The notes: generated from the letters alone by a model not told the origin. Counted from the first letter of the stretch, positions 47,116 through 57,816 are shown. The stretch is 64,000 bases of DNA from Methylobacterium sp. E-005 (GCF_022829725.1 NZ_JAKSYG010000062.1:62001-126000), one strand, 5' to 3'. A program made the numbers and translations.

Positions 47116-47688
47116 ATGAAACATTTGACCCTGGCATCGACCGCCCTGCTGGCGGCGGTTGCACTCCTCCCGGGTGGCGCGGATGCACGCGGCTTCGGTG
47201 GCGGCGGCTTCGGCGGCGGCGGCTTCCATGGCGGCGGGTTCGGAGGAGGCTTTCACGGTGGGGGCTTCCATGGCGGGGGGATCGGTGGCGCCGGCTTCGG
47301 CGGCGCCCGTGCGGGCGGCATCGGAAGTGGTTTCCGCGGCACTGGTCTCGGTGGTACCGGCGTGACGGGTGCCGGCGTCGGCGGCCTTCGAACCGGGGAA
47401 TTCAATAACGCGGGCCGCCTCGGCGCGATCGGAAGCCGAGGTGTCGTCGGCACGCGCGGCATAGCCGGTCGTGGCTTCGCAGGTCGTGGCTTCGCAGGTC
47501 GTGGTCTCGCGGGTCGCGGCTACGGACGTGGTTATGGGCGGGGGCTCGGCTACGGCCTCGCCGGCGTCGGCCTCGGACTCGGGGTCGGCTACGGTCTGGG
47601 CGGCTTCGGCTATGACAGCTGCAATTACAATGACGGGTACGGTGCCTACGATCCTGCCTATTGCGGTGCTGACGGCTACGGTTACTGA
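47116..47688 (+). CDS. Secreted glycine-rich repeat protein
   Basis: 190 residues from ATG 47116. A signal peptide (residues 1-24, LTLASTALLAAVALLPGGADA) precedes a low-complexity body of over 40% Gly. Two repeat styles are seen: FHGGGFGG units (about residues 30-60) and GRGFA/GRGYG units (about 116-150), then a hydrophobic GLGLGVGYGLGG stretch and a Tyr/Asp-rich end with two Cys (DSCNYNDGYG, YCGADGYGY). Such proteins are usually surface-associated. Function unknown. Confidence 0.75.
   Translation: MKHLTLASTALLAAVALLPGGADARGFGGGGFGGGGFHGGGFGGGFHGGGFHGGGIGGAGFGGARAGGIGSGFRGTGLGGTGVTGAGVGGLRTGEFNNAGRLGAIGSRGVVGTRGIAGRGFAGRGFAGRGLAGRGYGRGYGRGLGYGLAGVGLGLGVGYGLGGFGYDSCNYNDGYGAYDPAYCGADGYGY
47467..47511 (+). 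repeat. 15-bp tandem repeat inside the Gly-rich gene
   Basis: GGTCGTGGCTTCGCA occurs twice in tandem (47467-47481 and 47482-47496), with a third diverged copy (47497-47511). Each encodes GRGFA or GRGLA. Repeat number is likely to vary by slippage, in frame. Confidence 0.85.
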
Positions 47689-47723
47689 CACGCTCGGTTA
47701 AGCGGGTCGCGATCATCCAATAC

Positions 47724-47754
47724 CGAAGCCCGGCCGCCTCACGGCCGGGCTTCG
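47724..47754. terminator. Strong hairpin after the Gly-rich gene
   Basis: CGAAGCCCGGCCG (47724-47736), loop CCTCA, CGGCCGGGCTTCG (47742-47754): a perfect 13-bp stem 36 bases after the stop codon, without a long T-run. Confidence 0.7.
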
Positions 47755-47898
47755 ACGTGTGACGAACAGGTCGGTACGAGGCGGTATCATCGCCATGCCT
47801 TCGTTGCCCGCGAAGGCTCCGTCTAGGAAGTCCGAATTGCGAACTGGTCCAGTCCGGCCACGATGGCAGGCGGATCGGGTTCGCGGCAGGAGGATCGT

Positions 47899-49200
47899 TT
47901 GAGTAGCGTTGCGACGGTTCCGACGACCGCGGCCCTGCTCGTCCTGTGCATGGGTCTCTGGGCGACCGCTCTGCTGCCCGAAATCGTGACCGCGCTCGCC
48001 TTCTTCGGGTTGGCGATGCTCCTTGGCCTGGGCAGCGCCGGAACGATTTTCTCCGGCTTCTCGGCCTCGGCCTTCTGGCTTGTCCTGTCCGGGATGGTTG
48101 TGGGCCTGGGTATGACCCGAACGGGACTCGGCAATCGCATGGCCCGTGCCCTCGCCCTGCGCCTGTCGGGCTCCTACACGCAACTCATTGCCGGCCTCGT
48201 AGCCCTGAGCTTCCTCATCGCCTTCGTGATGCCGTCAAACCTCGGGCGGATCGCGTTGATGATCCCGGTGACGCTGGCGCTCTGCGACGCGTTCGGCCTC
48301 GGCCCCGGCCGTCCCGGGAGGACCGGCGCCGTTCTGGCCGTCGGCGTGGCGACCCCGGTCCTGTCCGCCGCGATCCTCCCGGCCAACGTGCCGAATCTGG
48401 TGATGGCCGGCTCCGCGGAGCATCTGCTCGGCCTGCATTTCTCCTACCTGTCGTACCTTCTCCTGCACGCGCCGGTCCTGGCCCTGGTCAAGGGTGTGAT
48501 CCTGACTGCCCTGGTCGTGCGGCTCTTCCCGGATCGGCTGGCTGGGGGTGCGCCGGCCCTGCAGCCGCTGCCGCCGATCTCAGCGGCGGAACGACGGCTC
48601 GCGACGATTCTTGCCTGCACGCTCGCGCTCTGGATGACCGACAGCCTGCACGGGCTTGCGCCGGCCTGGGTCGGTCTGGCAGCGGCGGTGACCTGCCTGC
48701 TGCCGGGGATCGGCGTGCTGCCGGCAGAGGCGTTTCAGCAGGTCAACCTGAGAACCTGCTTCTATATCGCGGCCCTGCTCGGCCTCGTGGCCCTCGTGAA
48801 CGAGACCGGGCTCGGGGAGCGCCTCGGCCACCTCCTGCTATCCCTGGCACCGCTGTCACGGGATGCGCCGGCGCAGAACTTCGCCGTGCTGACCAGCATC
48901 GGCACCCTGCTGACGCTGCTCGTCACTGCCAACGGCGCACCAGCGCTCTACACGGCGCTCGCACGCGAGATGGTTCAAGCCAGCGGCCTGTCGGCGATGG
49001 CCGTCGTCTCGCTTCAGGTGATCGGCTACTCGACCGTCTTCTTTCCGTACCAGGCACCGCCGATCGTGGTCGCAAGCGAACTCGGCGGCGTGCGCCTGCG
49101 GGATGCCACGCGCCTCACCCTCAGTTTCGGCCTGGCCGGGCTGGTTGTGGCTGCTCCCCTCGATTACGCGTGGTGGAGGCTGCTTGGCCAGCTGAAGTGA
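47899..49200 (+). CDS. SLC13/DASS-family anion permease
   Basis: 433 residues from TTG 47899, chosen because a perfect AGGAGG (47888-47893) lies 5 bases upstream; ATG 47863 in the same frame lacks such a site. About 11-12 membrane helices. Features: [44 protein letters not shown] and the second-repeat [16 protein letters not shown] with [19 protein letters not shown], the paired motifs of Na+-coupled di/tricarboxylate and sulphate carriers. Position 129 bases before sdhC suggests succinate or another C4-dicarboxylate as substrate; this is inference. Confidence 0.82.
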   Translation: MSSVATVPTTAALLVLCMGLWATALLPEIVTALAFFGLAMLLGLGSAGTIFSGFSASAFWLVLSGMVVGLGMTRTGLGNRMARALALRLSGSYTQLIAGLVALSFLIAFVMPSNLGRIALMIPVTLALCDAFGLGPGRPGRTGAVLAVGVATPVLSAAILPANVPNLVMAGSAEHLLGLHFSYLSYLLLHAPVLALVKGVILTALVVRLFPDRLAGGAPALQPLPPISAAERRLATILACTLALWMTDSLHGLAPAWVGLAAAVTCLLPGIGVLPAEAFQQVNLRTCFYIAALLGLVALVNETGLGERLGHLLLSLAPLSRDAPAQNFAVLTSIGTLLTLLVTANGAPALYTALAREMVQASGLSAMAVVSLQVIGYSTVFFPYQAPPIVVASELGGVRLRDATRLTLSFGLAGLVVAAPLDYAWWRLLGQLK

Positions 49201-49329
49201 CAGAATCCGATTTGTGTTGCCTCCGTGGGCACATTGCGTCGCACCATGACGGATTGCGGCTTGCCCGCGCAGGCACTAGCGCTACCAGATTAGAGACGGT
49301 CCAGTTCGCAGCTGCGAGGCTTCAACCCG

Positions 49330-49731
49330 ATGGCACCCACCGCACGCCCGACAGTGGCACAGCCGCTTTCGCCGCATCTCCAGATCTATCGCTGGACCTG
49401 GACGATGGCGATGTCGGTGTTTCACCGCATTACCGGCACGGCGCTCTATGGCGGGACTGCACTCGTCGCGATCTGGCTGTTGGCTCTGGCGTCCGGGCCG
49501 GTCGCCTATTCTTACGTAGCCGGGTTTTTCGGCTCCGTGATCGGGCGGCTGATCCTGTTCGTCTACACCTGGATCCTGATGCACCACATGCTGGGCGGCC
49601 TGCGCCACTTCGCGTGGGATTTCGGCATCGGCTTCGATCGAGAGAAGCGCCTCGCCATGTCCCGCCTGACCCTGATCGGGTCGGTGGCGCTCACCCTCAT
49701 CATCTGGGCGGTCGCCCTTCTGGTCCGCTGA
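49330..49731 (+). CDS. sdhC: Succinate dehydrogenase cytochrome b556 subunit
   Basis: 133 residues. Three membrane helices. The N-terminal RPLSPHLQIYRW-type segment (here QPLSPHLQIYRWTWTMAMSVFHRITG) and the heme-ligand region YTWILMHHMLGGLRHFAWD are diagnostic for SdhC. With SdhD it anchors SdhAB in the inner membrane and holds heme b and the ubiquinone site. First gene of sdhCDAB; the gap to sdhD is 10 bases. Confidence 0.95.
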   Translation: MAPTARPTVAQPLSPHLQIYRWTWTMAMSVFHRITGTALYGGTALVAIWLLALASGPVAYSYVAGFFGSVIGRLILFVYTWILMHHMLGGLRHFAWDFGIGFDREKRLAMSRLTLIGSVALTLIIWAVALLVR

Positions 49732-49741
49732 GGAGGCCGCG

Positions 49742-50161
49742 ATGGCTCAGGAACAGATCCGCCAGGACACGCGCGTTTCCATCCGCACCCCGCGGGCCCG
49801 CGTCAGCGGGCTCGGCGTCGCCCATCACGGCGTCAGCCATTGGTGGCTCCAGCGCATCACCGCAGTCACCAACCTGGTGCTGATGCTGGCCTTCGTGGTC
49901 ATCATCGCCAACATGGCCGGCCGCAACTACGCGGAAGCGGCGCATATTGTCGCGAATCCTTTCGTCTCGATCATCCTCATCCTGGCGCTTCTGTCGGTGA
50001 CCCTCCACATGCGGATCGGCATGCAGGTGATCATCGAGGACTACGTGCACGCGCAGGCGACGAAGATCGTCGCGGTGTTCGCCAACAACGTCTACGCCGT
50101 CCTCGTGGCGGTGGCCTGCCTCTACGCGGTCCTGCGCATCAGCTTCGGACAGCTGGCCTGA
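49742..50161 (+). CDS. sdhD: Succinate dehydrogenase membrane anchor subunit
   Basis: 139 residues. A polar N-terminus ([30 protein letters not shown]) is followed by three helices; the [16 protein letters not shown] segment holds the heme-side His and the conserved E-D-Y. It is preceded by a GAGGAGG site. Forms the membrane domain with SdhC. sdhA follows after 32 bases. Confidence 0.94.
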   Translation: MAQEQIRQDTRVSIRTPRARVSGLGVAHHGVSHWWLQRITAVTNLVLMLAFVVIIANMAGRNYAEAAHIVANPFVSIILILALLSVTLHMRIGMQVIIEDYVHAQATKIVAVFANNVYAVLVAVACLYAVLRISFGQLA

Positions 50162-50193
50162 AACCCGCCCACACGCATTTCGAGGAGCCGAAC

Positions 50194-52011
50194 ATGGCCG
50201 CCAACGGCACCAACGGCAGCGGGCCTGCCTACACCATCCACGATCACGCCTTCGACGTGGTGATCGTCGGCGCGGGCGGGGCGGGCTTGAGGGCGACCGT
50301 CGGCTGCTCAGAGGCCGGCCTGCGCACCGCCTGCATCACCAAGGTGTTCCCGACCCGCTCGCACACCGTGGCGGCGCAGGGCGGGATCTCGGCCTCGCTC
50401 GGCAATATGGGCCCCGACGACTGGCGCTGGCATATGTACGACACCGTGAAGGGGTCGGACTGGCTCGGCGATCAGGACGCGATCGAATACCTCGTGCGCA
50501 ACGCGCCGGCCGCGGTCTACGAGCTGGAACACTGGGGCGTGCCCTTCTCGCGGACCGAGGAAGGCAAGATCTACCAGCGCCCGTTCGGCGGCATGACCAC
50601 CGATTACGGCAAGGGTACCGCCCAGCGCACCTGCGCGGCGGCCGATCGCACCGGTCACGCCATGCTGCACACCCTCTACGGGCAGGCGGTGAAGAACCGG
50701 ACCGACTTCTTCATCGAGTACTTCGCCCTCGATCTGATCATGGATGACGAGGGCCGCTGCCGCGGCGTCATCGCCCTCGATCAGGCGACCGGCGAGATCC
50801 ACCGGTTCCGCGCTCAGACGACCATCCTGGCGACCGGCGGCTACGGCCGCGCCTATTTCTCGGCGACCTCCGCCCACACCTGCACCGGCGACGGCAACGC
50901 CATGGTGCTGCGCGCCGGCCTGCCGCTGCAGGACATGGAGTTCGTGCAGTTCCACCCGACCGGCATCTACGGCGCGGGTTGCCTGATCACCGAGGGCTCC
51001 CGCGGCGAGGGCGGCTACCTGACGAATTCCGAGGGTGAGCGCTTCATGGAGCGCTACGCGCCGTCAGCCAAGGATCTGGCCTCCCGCGACGTCGTCTCGC
51101 GCTCCATGACCATGGAGATCCGCGACGGCCGCGGTGTCGGCAAGAACAAGGATCACATCTACCTGCACCTCGACCACCTCGACCCGAAGATCCTGCACGA
51201 GCGTCTGCCCGGCATCTCGGAATCGGCGAAGATCTTCGCCGGTGTCGACGTGACCAAGGAGCCGATCCCGGTCATCCCAACCGTGCACTACAACATGGGC
51301 GGCATCCCGACGAACTATCACGGCGAGGTGCTGACTCTGCGCGACGGCAACCCCGACACGGTGGTTCCGGGTCTGATGGCGATCGGTGAGGCGGCCTGCG
51401 TCTCGGTGCATGGCGCCAACCGCCTGGGCTCGAATTCGCTGATCGACCTCGTGGTGTTCGGCCGCGCCGCCGGCAAGCGCTGCGCCGAGATCGTCGAGCC
51501 GAACGGCCGCGCCATGGAGCTTCCGAAGGGCGCCACCGACAAGGCACTCGAGCGACTCGACCGCTTCCGCCACGCCAACGGCTCGACGCCGACCGCGGAA
51601 CTGCGCGCCGAGATGCAGAAGACGATGCAGAACAACTGCGCCGTGTTCCGCACCGGTGAGGTGCTGGCGGAGGGCAAGGGCCTGATCCACAAGGTCTGGA
51701 ACGCCGCCGCCGACGTGAAGATCACCGACCGGTCGCTCGTCTGGAACACGGACCTGCTGGAGACCCTCGAGTTCGACAACCTGATCGGTCAGGCTGTCGT
51801 GACGATGGAATCGGCCGCCAACCGCACCGAGTCCCGCGGCGCCCATGCCCGCGAAGACTTCCCGGACCGCGACGACAAGGACTGGATGAAGCACACCCTG
51901 TCCTGGCTCGACGAGGGCCGGCATCAGGTGAACATCGATTATCGCCCGGTGCATACCTACACGATGTCGAACGAGATCCAGTACATCGAGCCGAAGGCGC
52001 GGGTGTACTGA
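50194..52011 (+). CDS. sdhA: Succinate dehydrogenase flavoprotein subunit
   Basis: 605 residues from ATG 50194 (GAGGAG 7-8 bases upstream). The FAD Rossmann [22 protein letters not shown] with the covalent-FAD His57, and capping-domain [33 protein letters not shown] and [22 protein letters not shown] are all present. The C-terminal helical domain ends YIEPKARVY. It oxidises succinate to fumarate and hands electrons to SdhB. Part of the citric acid cycle and respiratory complex II. Confidence 0.98.
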   Translation: MAANGTNGSGPAYTIHDHAFDVVIVGAGGAGLRATVGCSEAGLRTACITKVFPTRSHTVAAQGGISASLGNMGPDDWRWHMYDTVKGSDWLGDQDAIEYLVRNAPAAVYELEHWGVPFSRTEEGKIYQRPFGGMTTDYGKGTAQRTCAAADRTGHAMLHTLYGQAVKNRTDFFIEYFALDLIMDDEGRCRGVIALDQATGEIHRFRAQTTILATGGYGRAYFSATSAHTCTGDGNAMVLRAGLPLQDMEFVQFHPTGIYGAGCLITEGSRGEGGYLTNSEGERFMERYAPSAKDLASRDVVSRSMTMEIRDGRGVGKNKDHIYLHLDHLDPKILHERLPGISESAKIFAGVDVTKEPIPVIPTVHYNMGGIPTNYHGEVLTLRDGNPDTVVPGLMAIGEAACVSVHGANRLGSNSLIDLVVFGRAAGKRCAEIVEPNGRAMELPKGATDKALERLDRFRHANGSTPTAELRAEMQKTMQNNCAVFRTGEVLAEGKGLIHKVWNAAADVKITDRSLVWNTDLLETLEFDNLIGQAVVTMESAANRTESRGAHAREDFPDRDDKDWMKHTLSWLDEGRHQVNIDYRPVHTYTMSNEIQYIEPKARVY

Positions 52012-52094
52012 TCCTGAATTTTGCATCTTGCGCGGCGGCGCGGCTCGAAGCCGGAGGCCGCCGCGCTCTGCTCTAGCGGAAGCCGTCGAGACCC

Positions 52095-52919
52095 ATGGCT
52101 CAGTTCAACCTTCCGAAGAACTCCCAGATCACGCAGGGCAAGTCCTGGCCCGCCCCTCCGGGCGCCAAGAGCCTGCAGACCTTCAAGATCTACCGCTGGA
52201 ACCCGGATGACGGGGCCAATCCGCGGATCGACACCTATCAGGTCGATCGCGAGGATTGCGGCCCGATGGTCCTCGATGCGCTGTTGTGGATCAAGAACAG
52301 GGTCGATTCGACTCTGGTCTTCCGTCGCTCCTGCCGCGAGGGCATCTGCGGCTCCTGCGCGATGAACATCGAGGGCCAGAACGCGCTCGCTTGCACGATG
52401 GGCATCGACGAGTGCAAGAGCCCCGACAATGCCCTGCCGGTGATGACTCGGAAGGACAAGGACGGGGCGATCCGGATCTATCCGCTGCCGCACATGCCGG
52501 TCCTCAAGGACCTCGTGCCGGATCTGACCAACTTCTACGCCCAGCACGCGGCGATCGAGCCGTGGCTGCAGACCGAGACGCCAGCCCCCGAGAAGGAATG
52601 GCGCCAAACCCCAGAGGACCGGTCGCGCCTCGACGGGCTCTATGAGTGCATCCTGTGCGCGTGCTGCAGCACGTCCTGCCCGAGCTACTGGTGGAACGGC
52701 GACAAGTTCCTCGGCCCGGCGGCTCTGCTTCAGGCCTATCGTTGGCTGATCGACTCGCGCGACGAGAATACCGGCGACCGACTCGACAACCTCCACGATC
52801 CGTTCCGGCTGTACCGCTGCCACACGATCATGAACTGCGCCAACACCTGTCCGAAGAGCCTCAATCCGGCGAAGGCGATCGCCGAGATCAAGAAGATGAT
52901 GGTCGAGCGCGCACTCTGA
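52095..52919 (+). CDS. sdhB: Succinate dehydrogenase iron-sulphur subunit
   Basis: 274 residues. The N-terminal 2Fe-2S ferredoxin domain has [22 protein letters not shown]; the C-terminal part holds [16 protein letters not shown] (4Fe-4S) and [21 protein letters not shown] (3Fe-4S). It carries electrons from SdhA flavin to ubiquinone. 83 bases separate it from sdhA, with no hairpin seen. After it, 256 bases without a gene precede the Inh-type lipoprotein. Confidence 0.98.
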   Translation: MAQFNLPKNSQITQGKSWPAPPGAKSLQTFKIYRWNPDDGANPRIDTYQVDREDCGPMVLDALLWIKNRVDSTLVFRRSCREGICGSCAMNIEGQNALACTMGIDECKSPDNALPVMTRKDKDGAIRIYPLPHMPVLKDLVPDLTNFYAQHAAIEPWLQTETPAPEKEWRQTPEDRSRLDGLYECILCACCSTSCPSYWWNGDKFLGPAALLQAYRWLIDSRDENTGDRLDNLHDPFRLYRCHTIMNCANTCPKSLNPAKAIAEIKKMMVERAL

Positions 52920-53175
52920 TTGCACATCGCCCGTTCGGCGAAACTTGATACTGGTTCGGTTCCGCAAACCGGATCGATCCGGACAACGAGACCCGGTCGC
53001 GTTCGGGACCGGCTCTGGACTTGCGGCCTCAAGGCCACACCGTCCCGGAAAGACGCCGTTTGCACGGCCAACGCACCGGCGTTCGCGGGGGTCGCCTTGC
53101 AGTCAGCGCATTTGCCGCCGAGTTCAGGATGGGAGCGTGAAAGCGCGCCTTCTCATGCCTGACCCAAGTGGATCG

Positions 53176-53757
53176 ATGCTGCGCCCCAGCCTGTCGACGT
53201 TCGCCGTCCTCTGTTCCGCCGCCAGCCTCGGGGCCTGCGCATCGAGCCGGCTCGACGCGCCGCGCATGCGGGCGCCGCAAGCCGGCCTCGAGGCGGTCCA
53301 GGCCGTCCCATCCGGAACGGTGACGGCGGCGCCCCTCGCTCCCCCGCCGGGCGTGGCGGCCAGCCCGGACGCGCCGCCTCCGCCCCCCGGCCCGCAGGCC
53401 GCCCTGTCGCCCGCCGCGCCGACGGTGATCGCCGAACCGGTTGCGCCTCCGGCACCGCCGCCGCCGGTGGTCGCCACCGGGCGCGCTGCCGTTGTGGGAA
53501 GCTGGGATGCCCGGGATGCGACCGGCGCGAACTGCAAGGTCACGCTGTCGAGCGCTCCGGCCCTGGATCTCTACAAGGCGACGGCGTCCGCCTGCCCCAA
53601 CAAGGATCTGGCCAAGGTCTCGGCCTGGGATTTCCGGGACGGCGAGGTCTACCTCTACCAGCCGGGCGGCACCGTGGCGGCGCGCCTGCGGCAGGGCGGC
53701 GGTGGCCTGGAAGGGGCTCTGACCAAGTCGGGCGCCGCCCTGGCGCTGAACCGCTGA
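53176..53757 (+). CDS. Lipoprotein with AprI/Inh metalloprotease-inhibitor domain
   Basis: 193 residues from ATG 53176. Lipobox SLGAC places lipidated Cys at residue 21. A Pro/Ala-rich linker (about 35-100) follows, then an Inh domain (about 105-193): VVGSWDARDATGANCKVTLSS, ASACPNKDLAKVSAWDF and a final beta-strand pattern LYQPGGTVAARLRQ. In Pseudomonas and Erwinia the domain plugs the active site of secreted serralysin proteases. No such protease gene lies in this window, so the target is unknown. In-frame starts upstream at 53137 and 53155 would give an unlikely long n-region. Confidence 0.8.
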   Translation: MLRPSLSTFAVLCSAASLGACASSRLDAPRMRAPQAGLEAVQAVPSGTVTAAPLAPPPGVAASPDAPPPPPGPQAALSPAAPTVIAEPVAPPAPPPPVVATGRAAVVGSWDARDATGANCKVTLSSAPALDLYKATASACPNKDLAKVSAWDFRDGEVYLYQPGGTVAARLRQGGGGLEGALTKSGAALALNR

Positions 53758-53844
53758 CGCAGACGGCGCGACCTCCGCGCGCGGTTGGCGCCGCGCGCCG
53801 CGCGCTTACATGAGGGGCTCCCGTAGCGTCACGCCCCAGGCAGC

Positions 53845-55710
53845 ATGTTCCTCGATTGGCTCGAGCGCCGCGTCGACCCGTTCGCGCCCTTCGACGAGTC
53901 GCAGATGCCGCCGCACTCGGTGCTCGGCTTTGCGTGGTTCTATCTGCGCCCGATCCGCTCCGCTCTGGCGGCCCTGTTCGTCATCGCGGTGATCGCCGGC
54001 ACGATCGAGGCCTCGCTCTACCTCGTGATGCGCTGGTTCATCGACCTGCTCGGCACGGCCGATCGGGCCACGGTGCTGTCGGATCACGCCACCGGCCTCG
54101 GCCTCGCGGTGCTTCTGGTGGCCGTGGTCCGGCCGGTCTCGATCTGGGCGCACGAGGTGCTGTCCAACCAGCTGATCGTGCCGCAATCGACCAGCCAGAT
54201 CCGCTGGCGGGCACATCTCTACACCCTCGGCCACGCGCTCTCTTACTTCCAGGGCGATTTTTCCGGACGCCTCGCCAACCGCGTCGTGCAGGTGGGGCCG
54301 GCCGTGCGCGAACTGGCGGTCGTGTTCATCGACACGCTGCTCTATGTGGCGATCTACGCGGTGACGGCGGTCGGGCTGTTCAGTTCGATCTCCCCGTGGC
54401 TGGCCCTGCCGGTGCTGCTGTGGATCGGCGCCTATGCGTGGCTGACCACGTGGTTCGTGCCCCGGGCGCGCGCCCGCTCGCACAAGACCGCCGATACGCG
54501 CTCGACGCTGATCGGCCGCATCGTCGACAGCTACACCAATATCCTGACGGTGAAGCTCTTCGCCCGGGATCGGGAGGAGCGAGCCGCCGTGCGTGAGGCG
54601 GTGGAGGTCCACACCGAGGCGTATCTGCACCAGTTCCGTCTGGTCACCCTGACGACAAGCTGGCTCGGAATCCTCAACAGCGTGCTGCTGATCGGCACGG
54701 GCGCAGCCTGCCTCGTCCTCTGGCGCGACGGCGGCATGACCACCGGCGAGGCCTCGGCGGGGCTCGCGCTGGTGCTTCGACTGATCGCCATGTCGGGCTG
54801 GGTGATGCAGACCGTTCGCGGCGTCTTCGAGAATGTCGGTGTGGTGCAGGAGAGCATGCAGACCATGGCGCGGCCGCACGCGCTGATCGACGCGCCAAAC
54901 GCGCGGGCGCTCGTGGTCACCGGCGGGGAGATCCGGTTCGAGACCGTCGGCTTCCATTACGGCCGCGGCGACGCGACGGTGATCGAGGATTTCTCCCTCA
55001 CCATCCGCCCGGGCGAGAAGGTCGGCCTCGTCGGGGTCAGCGGCGCGGGCAAATCCACGCTCGCGAGCCTGCTCCTGCGCCTCTACGATATCGAGAGCGG
55101 GCGCATCCTCGTGGATGGGCAGGACATCGCCACCGTGACGCAGCAATCCCTGCGCGAGGCCATCGCGATGGTCAGCCAGGATACGTCGCTGCTCCATCGC
55201 TCCATCCGCGACAACATCGCCTACGGCCGCCCTGGCGCCTCCGACGAGGAGATCGCGCAGGCGGCCCGGCTGGCCCACGCGGACGGCTTCATCGCCGATC
55301 TCGTCGACCACAAGGGTCGGCGCGGCTACGACGCCCAAGTCGGCGAGCGCGGCGTTAAACTCTCGGGCGGCCAGCGCCAGCGGATCGCGATCGCGCGGGT
55401 GATTCTCAAGGATGCGCCGATCCTCATCCTGGACGAAGCCACCTCCGCGCTCGACAGTCAGGTCGAGGGGGCGATCCAGGAGTCCCTCGATACCTTGATG
55501 GCCGGCAAGACCGTGCTGGCCATCGCCCATCGGCTGTCGACCATCGCGGCGCTTGACCAGCTGGTGGTGATCGAACGTGGGCGAATCGTCGAGGAGGGGA
55601 CGCACGCGGACCTCGTCGCTCGCAACGGCGTCTATGCTGGCCTGTGGTCGCGCCAGTCGGGCGGGTTCCTGGCCGACAAGCCGACGCGGTACGACAGTGC
55701 CGTGGCGTAA
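53845..55710 (+). CDS. ABC exporter half-transporter (fused permease-ATPase)
   Basis: 621 residues. A six-helix type-I exporter domain (about 35-340), with the FQGDFSGRLANRVVQVG coupling region, is followed by an ATPase (about 360-600): Walker A GVSGAGKST, Q-loop VSQDTSLLHRSIRDNIAYG, signature LSGGQRQR, Walker B ILILDEATSALD, and H-loop AIAHRLST. It exports an unknown substrate; the MsbA/multidrug-like architecture allows lipids, drugs or peptides. Works as a dimer. Not obviously linked to its neighbours. Confidence 0.92.
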   Translation: MFLDWLERRVDPFAPFDESQMPPHSVLGFAWFYLRPIRSALAALFVIAVIAGTIEASLYLVMRWFIDLLGTADRATVLSDHATGLGLAVLLVAVVRPVSIWAHEVLSNQLIVPQSTSQIRWRAHLYTLGHALSYFQGDFSGRLANRVVQVGPAVRELAVVFIDTLLYVAIYAVTAVGLFSSISPWLALPVLLWIGAYAWLTTWFVPRARARSHKTADTRSTLIGRIVDSYTNILTVKLFARDREERAAVREAVEVHTEAYLHQFRLVTLTTSWLGILNSVLLIGTGAACLVLWRDGGMTTGEASAGLALVLRLIAMSGWVMQTVRGVFENVGVVQESMQTMARPHALIDAPNARALVVTGGEIRFETVGFHYGRGDATVIEDFSLTIRPGEKVGLVGVSGAGKSTLASLLLRLYDIESGRILVDGQDIATVTQQSLREAIAMVSQDTSLLHRSIRDNIAYGRPGASDEEIAQAARLAHADGFIADLVDHKGRRGYDAQVGERGVKLSGGQRQRIAIARVILKDAPILILDEATSALDSQVEGAIQESLDTLMAGKTVLAIAHRLSTIAALDQLVVIERGRIVEEGTHADLVARNGVYAGLWSRQSGGFLADKPTRYDSAVA

Positions 55711-55913
55711 CCGGCAACCGAACCGAGAACCGGCACCATATCGGTACAAACGTGGCCGGACCTTATCGCTGCGCCGCAAACCGTCGCTTGACTCAGGGGC
55801 GGCAGACGGTCTCATTGCCCGCATTAGAACGATAATGCTTTGATCCTGGCTGTAGCCGGGAGACCAGGGCAGGGCGCCTGCGGCCCTCACGCCGACGCAC
55901 GGAGTTCACGATC

Positions 55914-56498
55914 TTGGCGAACACATCAGCCGCCGCTCCCGTGGTCCACGGGCAGGACACCCACGGCCAAGAGGGCAGCCGTCGCGACTTCCTCTTCCTG
56001 GCGACGGGCGCCGCGCTCGCCGTCGGGGCTGGAGCTGCGGCCTGGCCCCTGATCTCCTCGATGGCCCCCGATGCCGACACGATCGCGGCCGGCGCCCCGA
56101 TCGAGGTCGACCTGACGCCGATCCAAGACGGTCAGATCGTCAACGTGTTCTGGCGCGGCAAGCTGATCTTCGTGCGCAAGCTGACCGCGAAGGAAGTGAC
56201 CGACATGAAGACGGTCCCCCTCTCGGCGATGATCGATCCGGCCGCCTTCACCACGCGCGTCAAGACCGGTCATGACCAGTGGCTCGTGGTGTACGGCAAC
56301 TGCACGCATCTCGGCTGCGTGCCGATCGGTCACCAGGGCAATTTCGAGGGTTGGGCCTGCCCCTGCCACGGCTCACAATTCGACGCGGTAGGCCGCGTGC
56401 GCCACGGACCGGCGCCGATCAACCTGCCGATCCCGCCCTACGCCTTCCAGACGGACGCCAAGATCCGGATCGGCGAAGGCGGCAAGGAAGCGGCCTGA
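55914..56498 (+). CDS. petA: Ubiquinol-cytochrome c reductase Rieske iron-sulphur subunit
   Basis: 194 residues from TTG 55914, with GGAG 9 bases upstream. A Tat-type membrane anchor ([21 protein letters not shown], about 22-45) is retained uncleaved in this family. Cluster ligands: Cys130 and His132 in CTHLGC, Cys149 and His152 in CPCHGS, with Cys135-Cys151 as the disulphide. It shuttles electrons from ubiquinol to cytochrome c1 in complex III. First gene of petABC, 13 bases before petB. Confidence 0.97.
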   Translation: MANTSAAAPVVHGQDTHGQEGSRRDFLFLATGAALAVGAGAAAWPLISSMAPDADTIAAGAPIEVDLTPIQDGQIVNVFWRGKLIFVRKLTAKEVTDMKTVPLSAMIDPAAFTTRVKTGHDQWLVVYGNCTHLGCVPIGHQGNFEGWACPCHGSQFDAVGRVRHGPAPINLPIPPYAFQTDAKIRIGEGGKEAA

Positions 56499-56511
56499 GG
56501 AGGACGGAAGC

Positions 56512-57798
56512 ATGAGCGGAACAGCCAGCACCTACGTCCCGAAGAGCCGGGTCGCCAAATGGTTCGAGGCACGCCTGCCCATCGCCGGGCTGGTGCACTC
56601 GTCCTTCATCGCCTACCCGGTTCCTCGGAACCTCAACTACTTCTGGACCTTCGGCGCGATTCTCGCGGCCTTCCTGGGCATCCAGATCGTCACCGGCGTC
56701 TGGCTGGCGATGCATTACGAGCCTTCGGCGACGGGCGCCTTCAACTCCGTCGAGAAGATCATGCGCGATGTGAATTACGGCTGGCTGCTGCGCTACGCGC
56801 ACGCCAACGGCGCGTCGATGTTCTTCGTGGCGGTCTACGTCCACATGTTCCGCGCGCTCTACTACGGGTCGTACAAGGCCCCGCGTGAGGTGCTCTACAT
56901 CCTGGGCGTCGTCATCTACCTGCTGATGATGGCGACCGCGTTCCTGGGCTACACGCTGCCCTGGGGCCAGATGAGCTTCTGGGGTGCCACCGTCATCACC
57001 AACATCCTGGCGGCGATCCCGGTGGTCGGCGACACGATCCAGACCCTCCTCTGGGGCGGGTACTCGGTCGGCAATCCGACGGTGAATCGCTTCTTCTCGC
57101 TGCATTACCTGCTGCCCTGGATGATCGCCGGCGTCGTCGTGCTCCACGTCTGGGCGCTGCACGTGACCGGTCAGAACAACCCGGCCGGCATCCCGATCAA
57201 ATCGGGCAAGGATGCGGTGCCATTCACGCCCTACGCGACCGTCAAGGACGTGTTCGCGACCTGCGTGTTCATGATCCTGTTCGCGTGGTTCCTGTTCTTT
57301 CAGCCGAACTTCCTCGGCCACGCCGACAACTACATCCCGGCGAACCCCGCCGTGACGCCCGCACACATCGTGCCGGAATGGTACTTCCTGCCGTTCTACG
57401 CGATCCTGCGCGCGGTCCCGAGCAAGCTCGGCGGCGTGATCCTGATGTTCTCGGCGGTGATCATCCTGGCCTTCGCGCCGTGGCTCGACACGTCGCGGAT
57501 CCGCTCGTGCAACTACCGGCCGATCTACCGCCAGTTCTTCTGGGTGTTCATCGGCGTGACGCTGCTGCTCGGCTGGCTCGGCTCCCAGCCCCCGGAGGGC
57601 GGCTACGTGATCGCTTCTCAGGTCTGCACCTTCTACTACTTCGCCCACTTCCTGATCGTCATGCCGCTCTGCGGCCTGTTCGAGACGCCGAAGAAGCTGC
57701 CGGGCTCGATCCTCGAGAGCGTGACCGGGCCGGGCAAACAGGTGAGCGGATCCGGCATGCCGGCGGGCGCCGCCGCCGCTCCGACCACCAAGGGCTGA
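56512..57798 (+). CDS. petB: Cytochrome b of the bc1 complex
   Basis: 428 residues, the fused (not split) cytochrome b. Eight helices. Heme ligands: His97 and His111 in helix B ([22 protein letters not shown]) with their partners in helix D ([21 protein letters not shown]). The Qo-site PEWY motif ([14 protein letters not shown]) and helix [20 protein letters not shown] are intact. It oxidises ubiquinol at Qo and reduces quinone at Qi. GAGGAGGA precedes the ATG. Confidence 0.98.
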   Translation: MSGTASTYVPKSRVAKWFEARLPIAGLVHSSFIAYPVPRNLNYFWTFGAILAAFLGIQIVTGVWLAMHYEPSATGAFNSVEKIMRDVNYGWLLRYAHANGASMFFVAVYVHMFRALYYGSYKAPREVLYILGVVIYLLMMATAFLGYTLPWGQMSFWGATVITNILAAIPVVGDTIQTLLWGGYSVGNPTVNRFFSLHYLLPWMIAGVVVLHVWALHVTGQNNPAGIPIKSGKDAVPFTPYATVKDVFATCVFMILFAWFLFFQPNFLGHADNYIPANPAVTPAHIVPEWYFLPFYAILRAVPSKLGGVILMFSAVIILAFAPWLDTSRIRSCNYRPIYRQFFWVFIGVTLLLGWLGSQPPEGGYVIASQVCTFYYFAHFLIVMPLCGLFETPKKLPGSILESVTGPGKQVSGSGMPAGAAAAPTTKG

Positions 57799-57816
57799 CG
57801 GGCTGACGACAGGACC

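Noticed and set aside
47092-47691. 199-residue Ala/Thr/Glu-rich frame opposite the Gly-rich gene
   Set aside because: Produced by the repetitive GGC/GCC composition of the sense gene; no ribosome site.
53806-55890. 694-residue frame opposite the ABC exporter
   Set aside because: Antisense shadow, His/Asp/Arg-rich, no domain; the exporter on + has all ATPase motifs.
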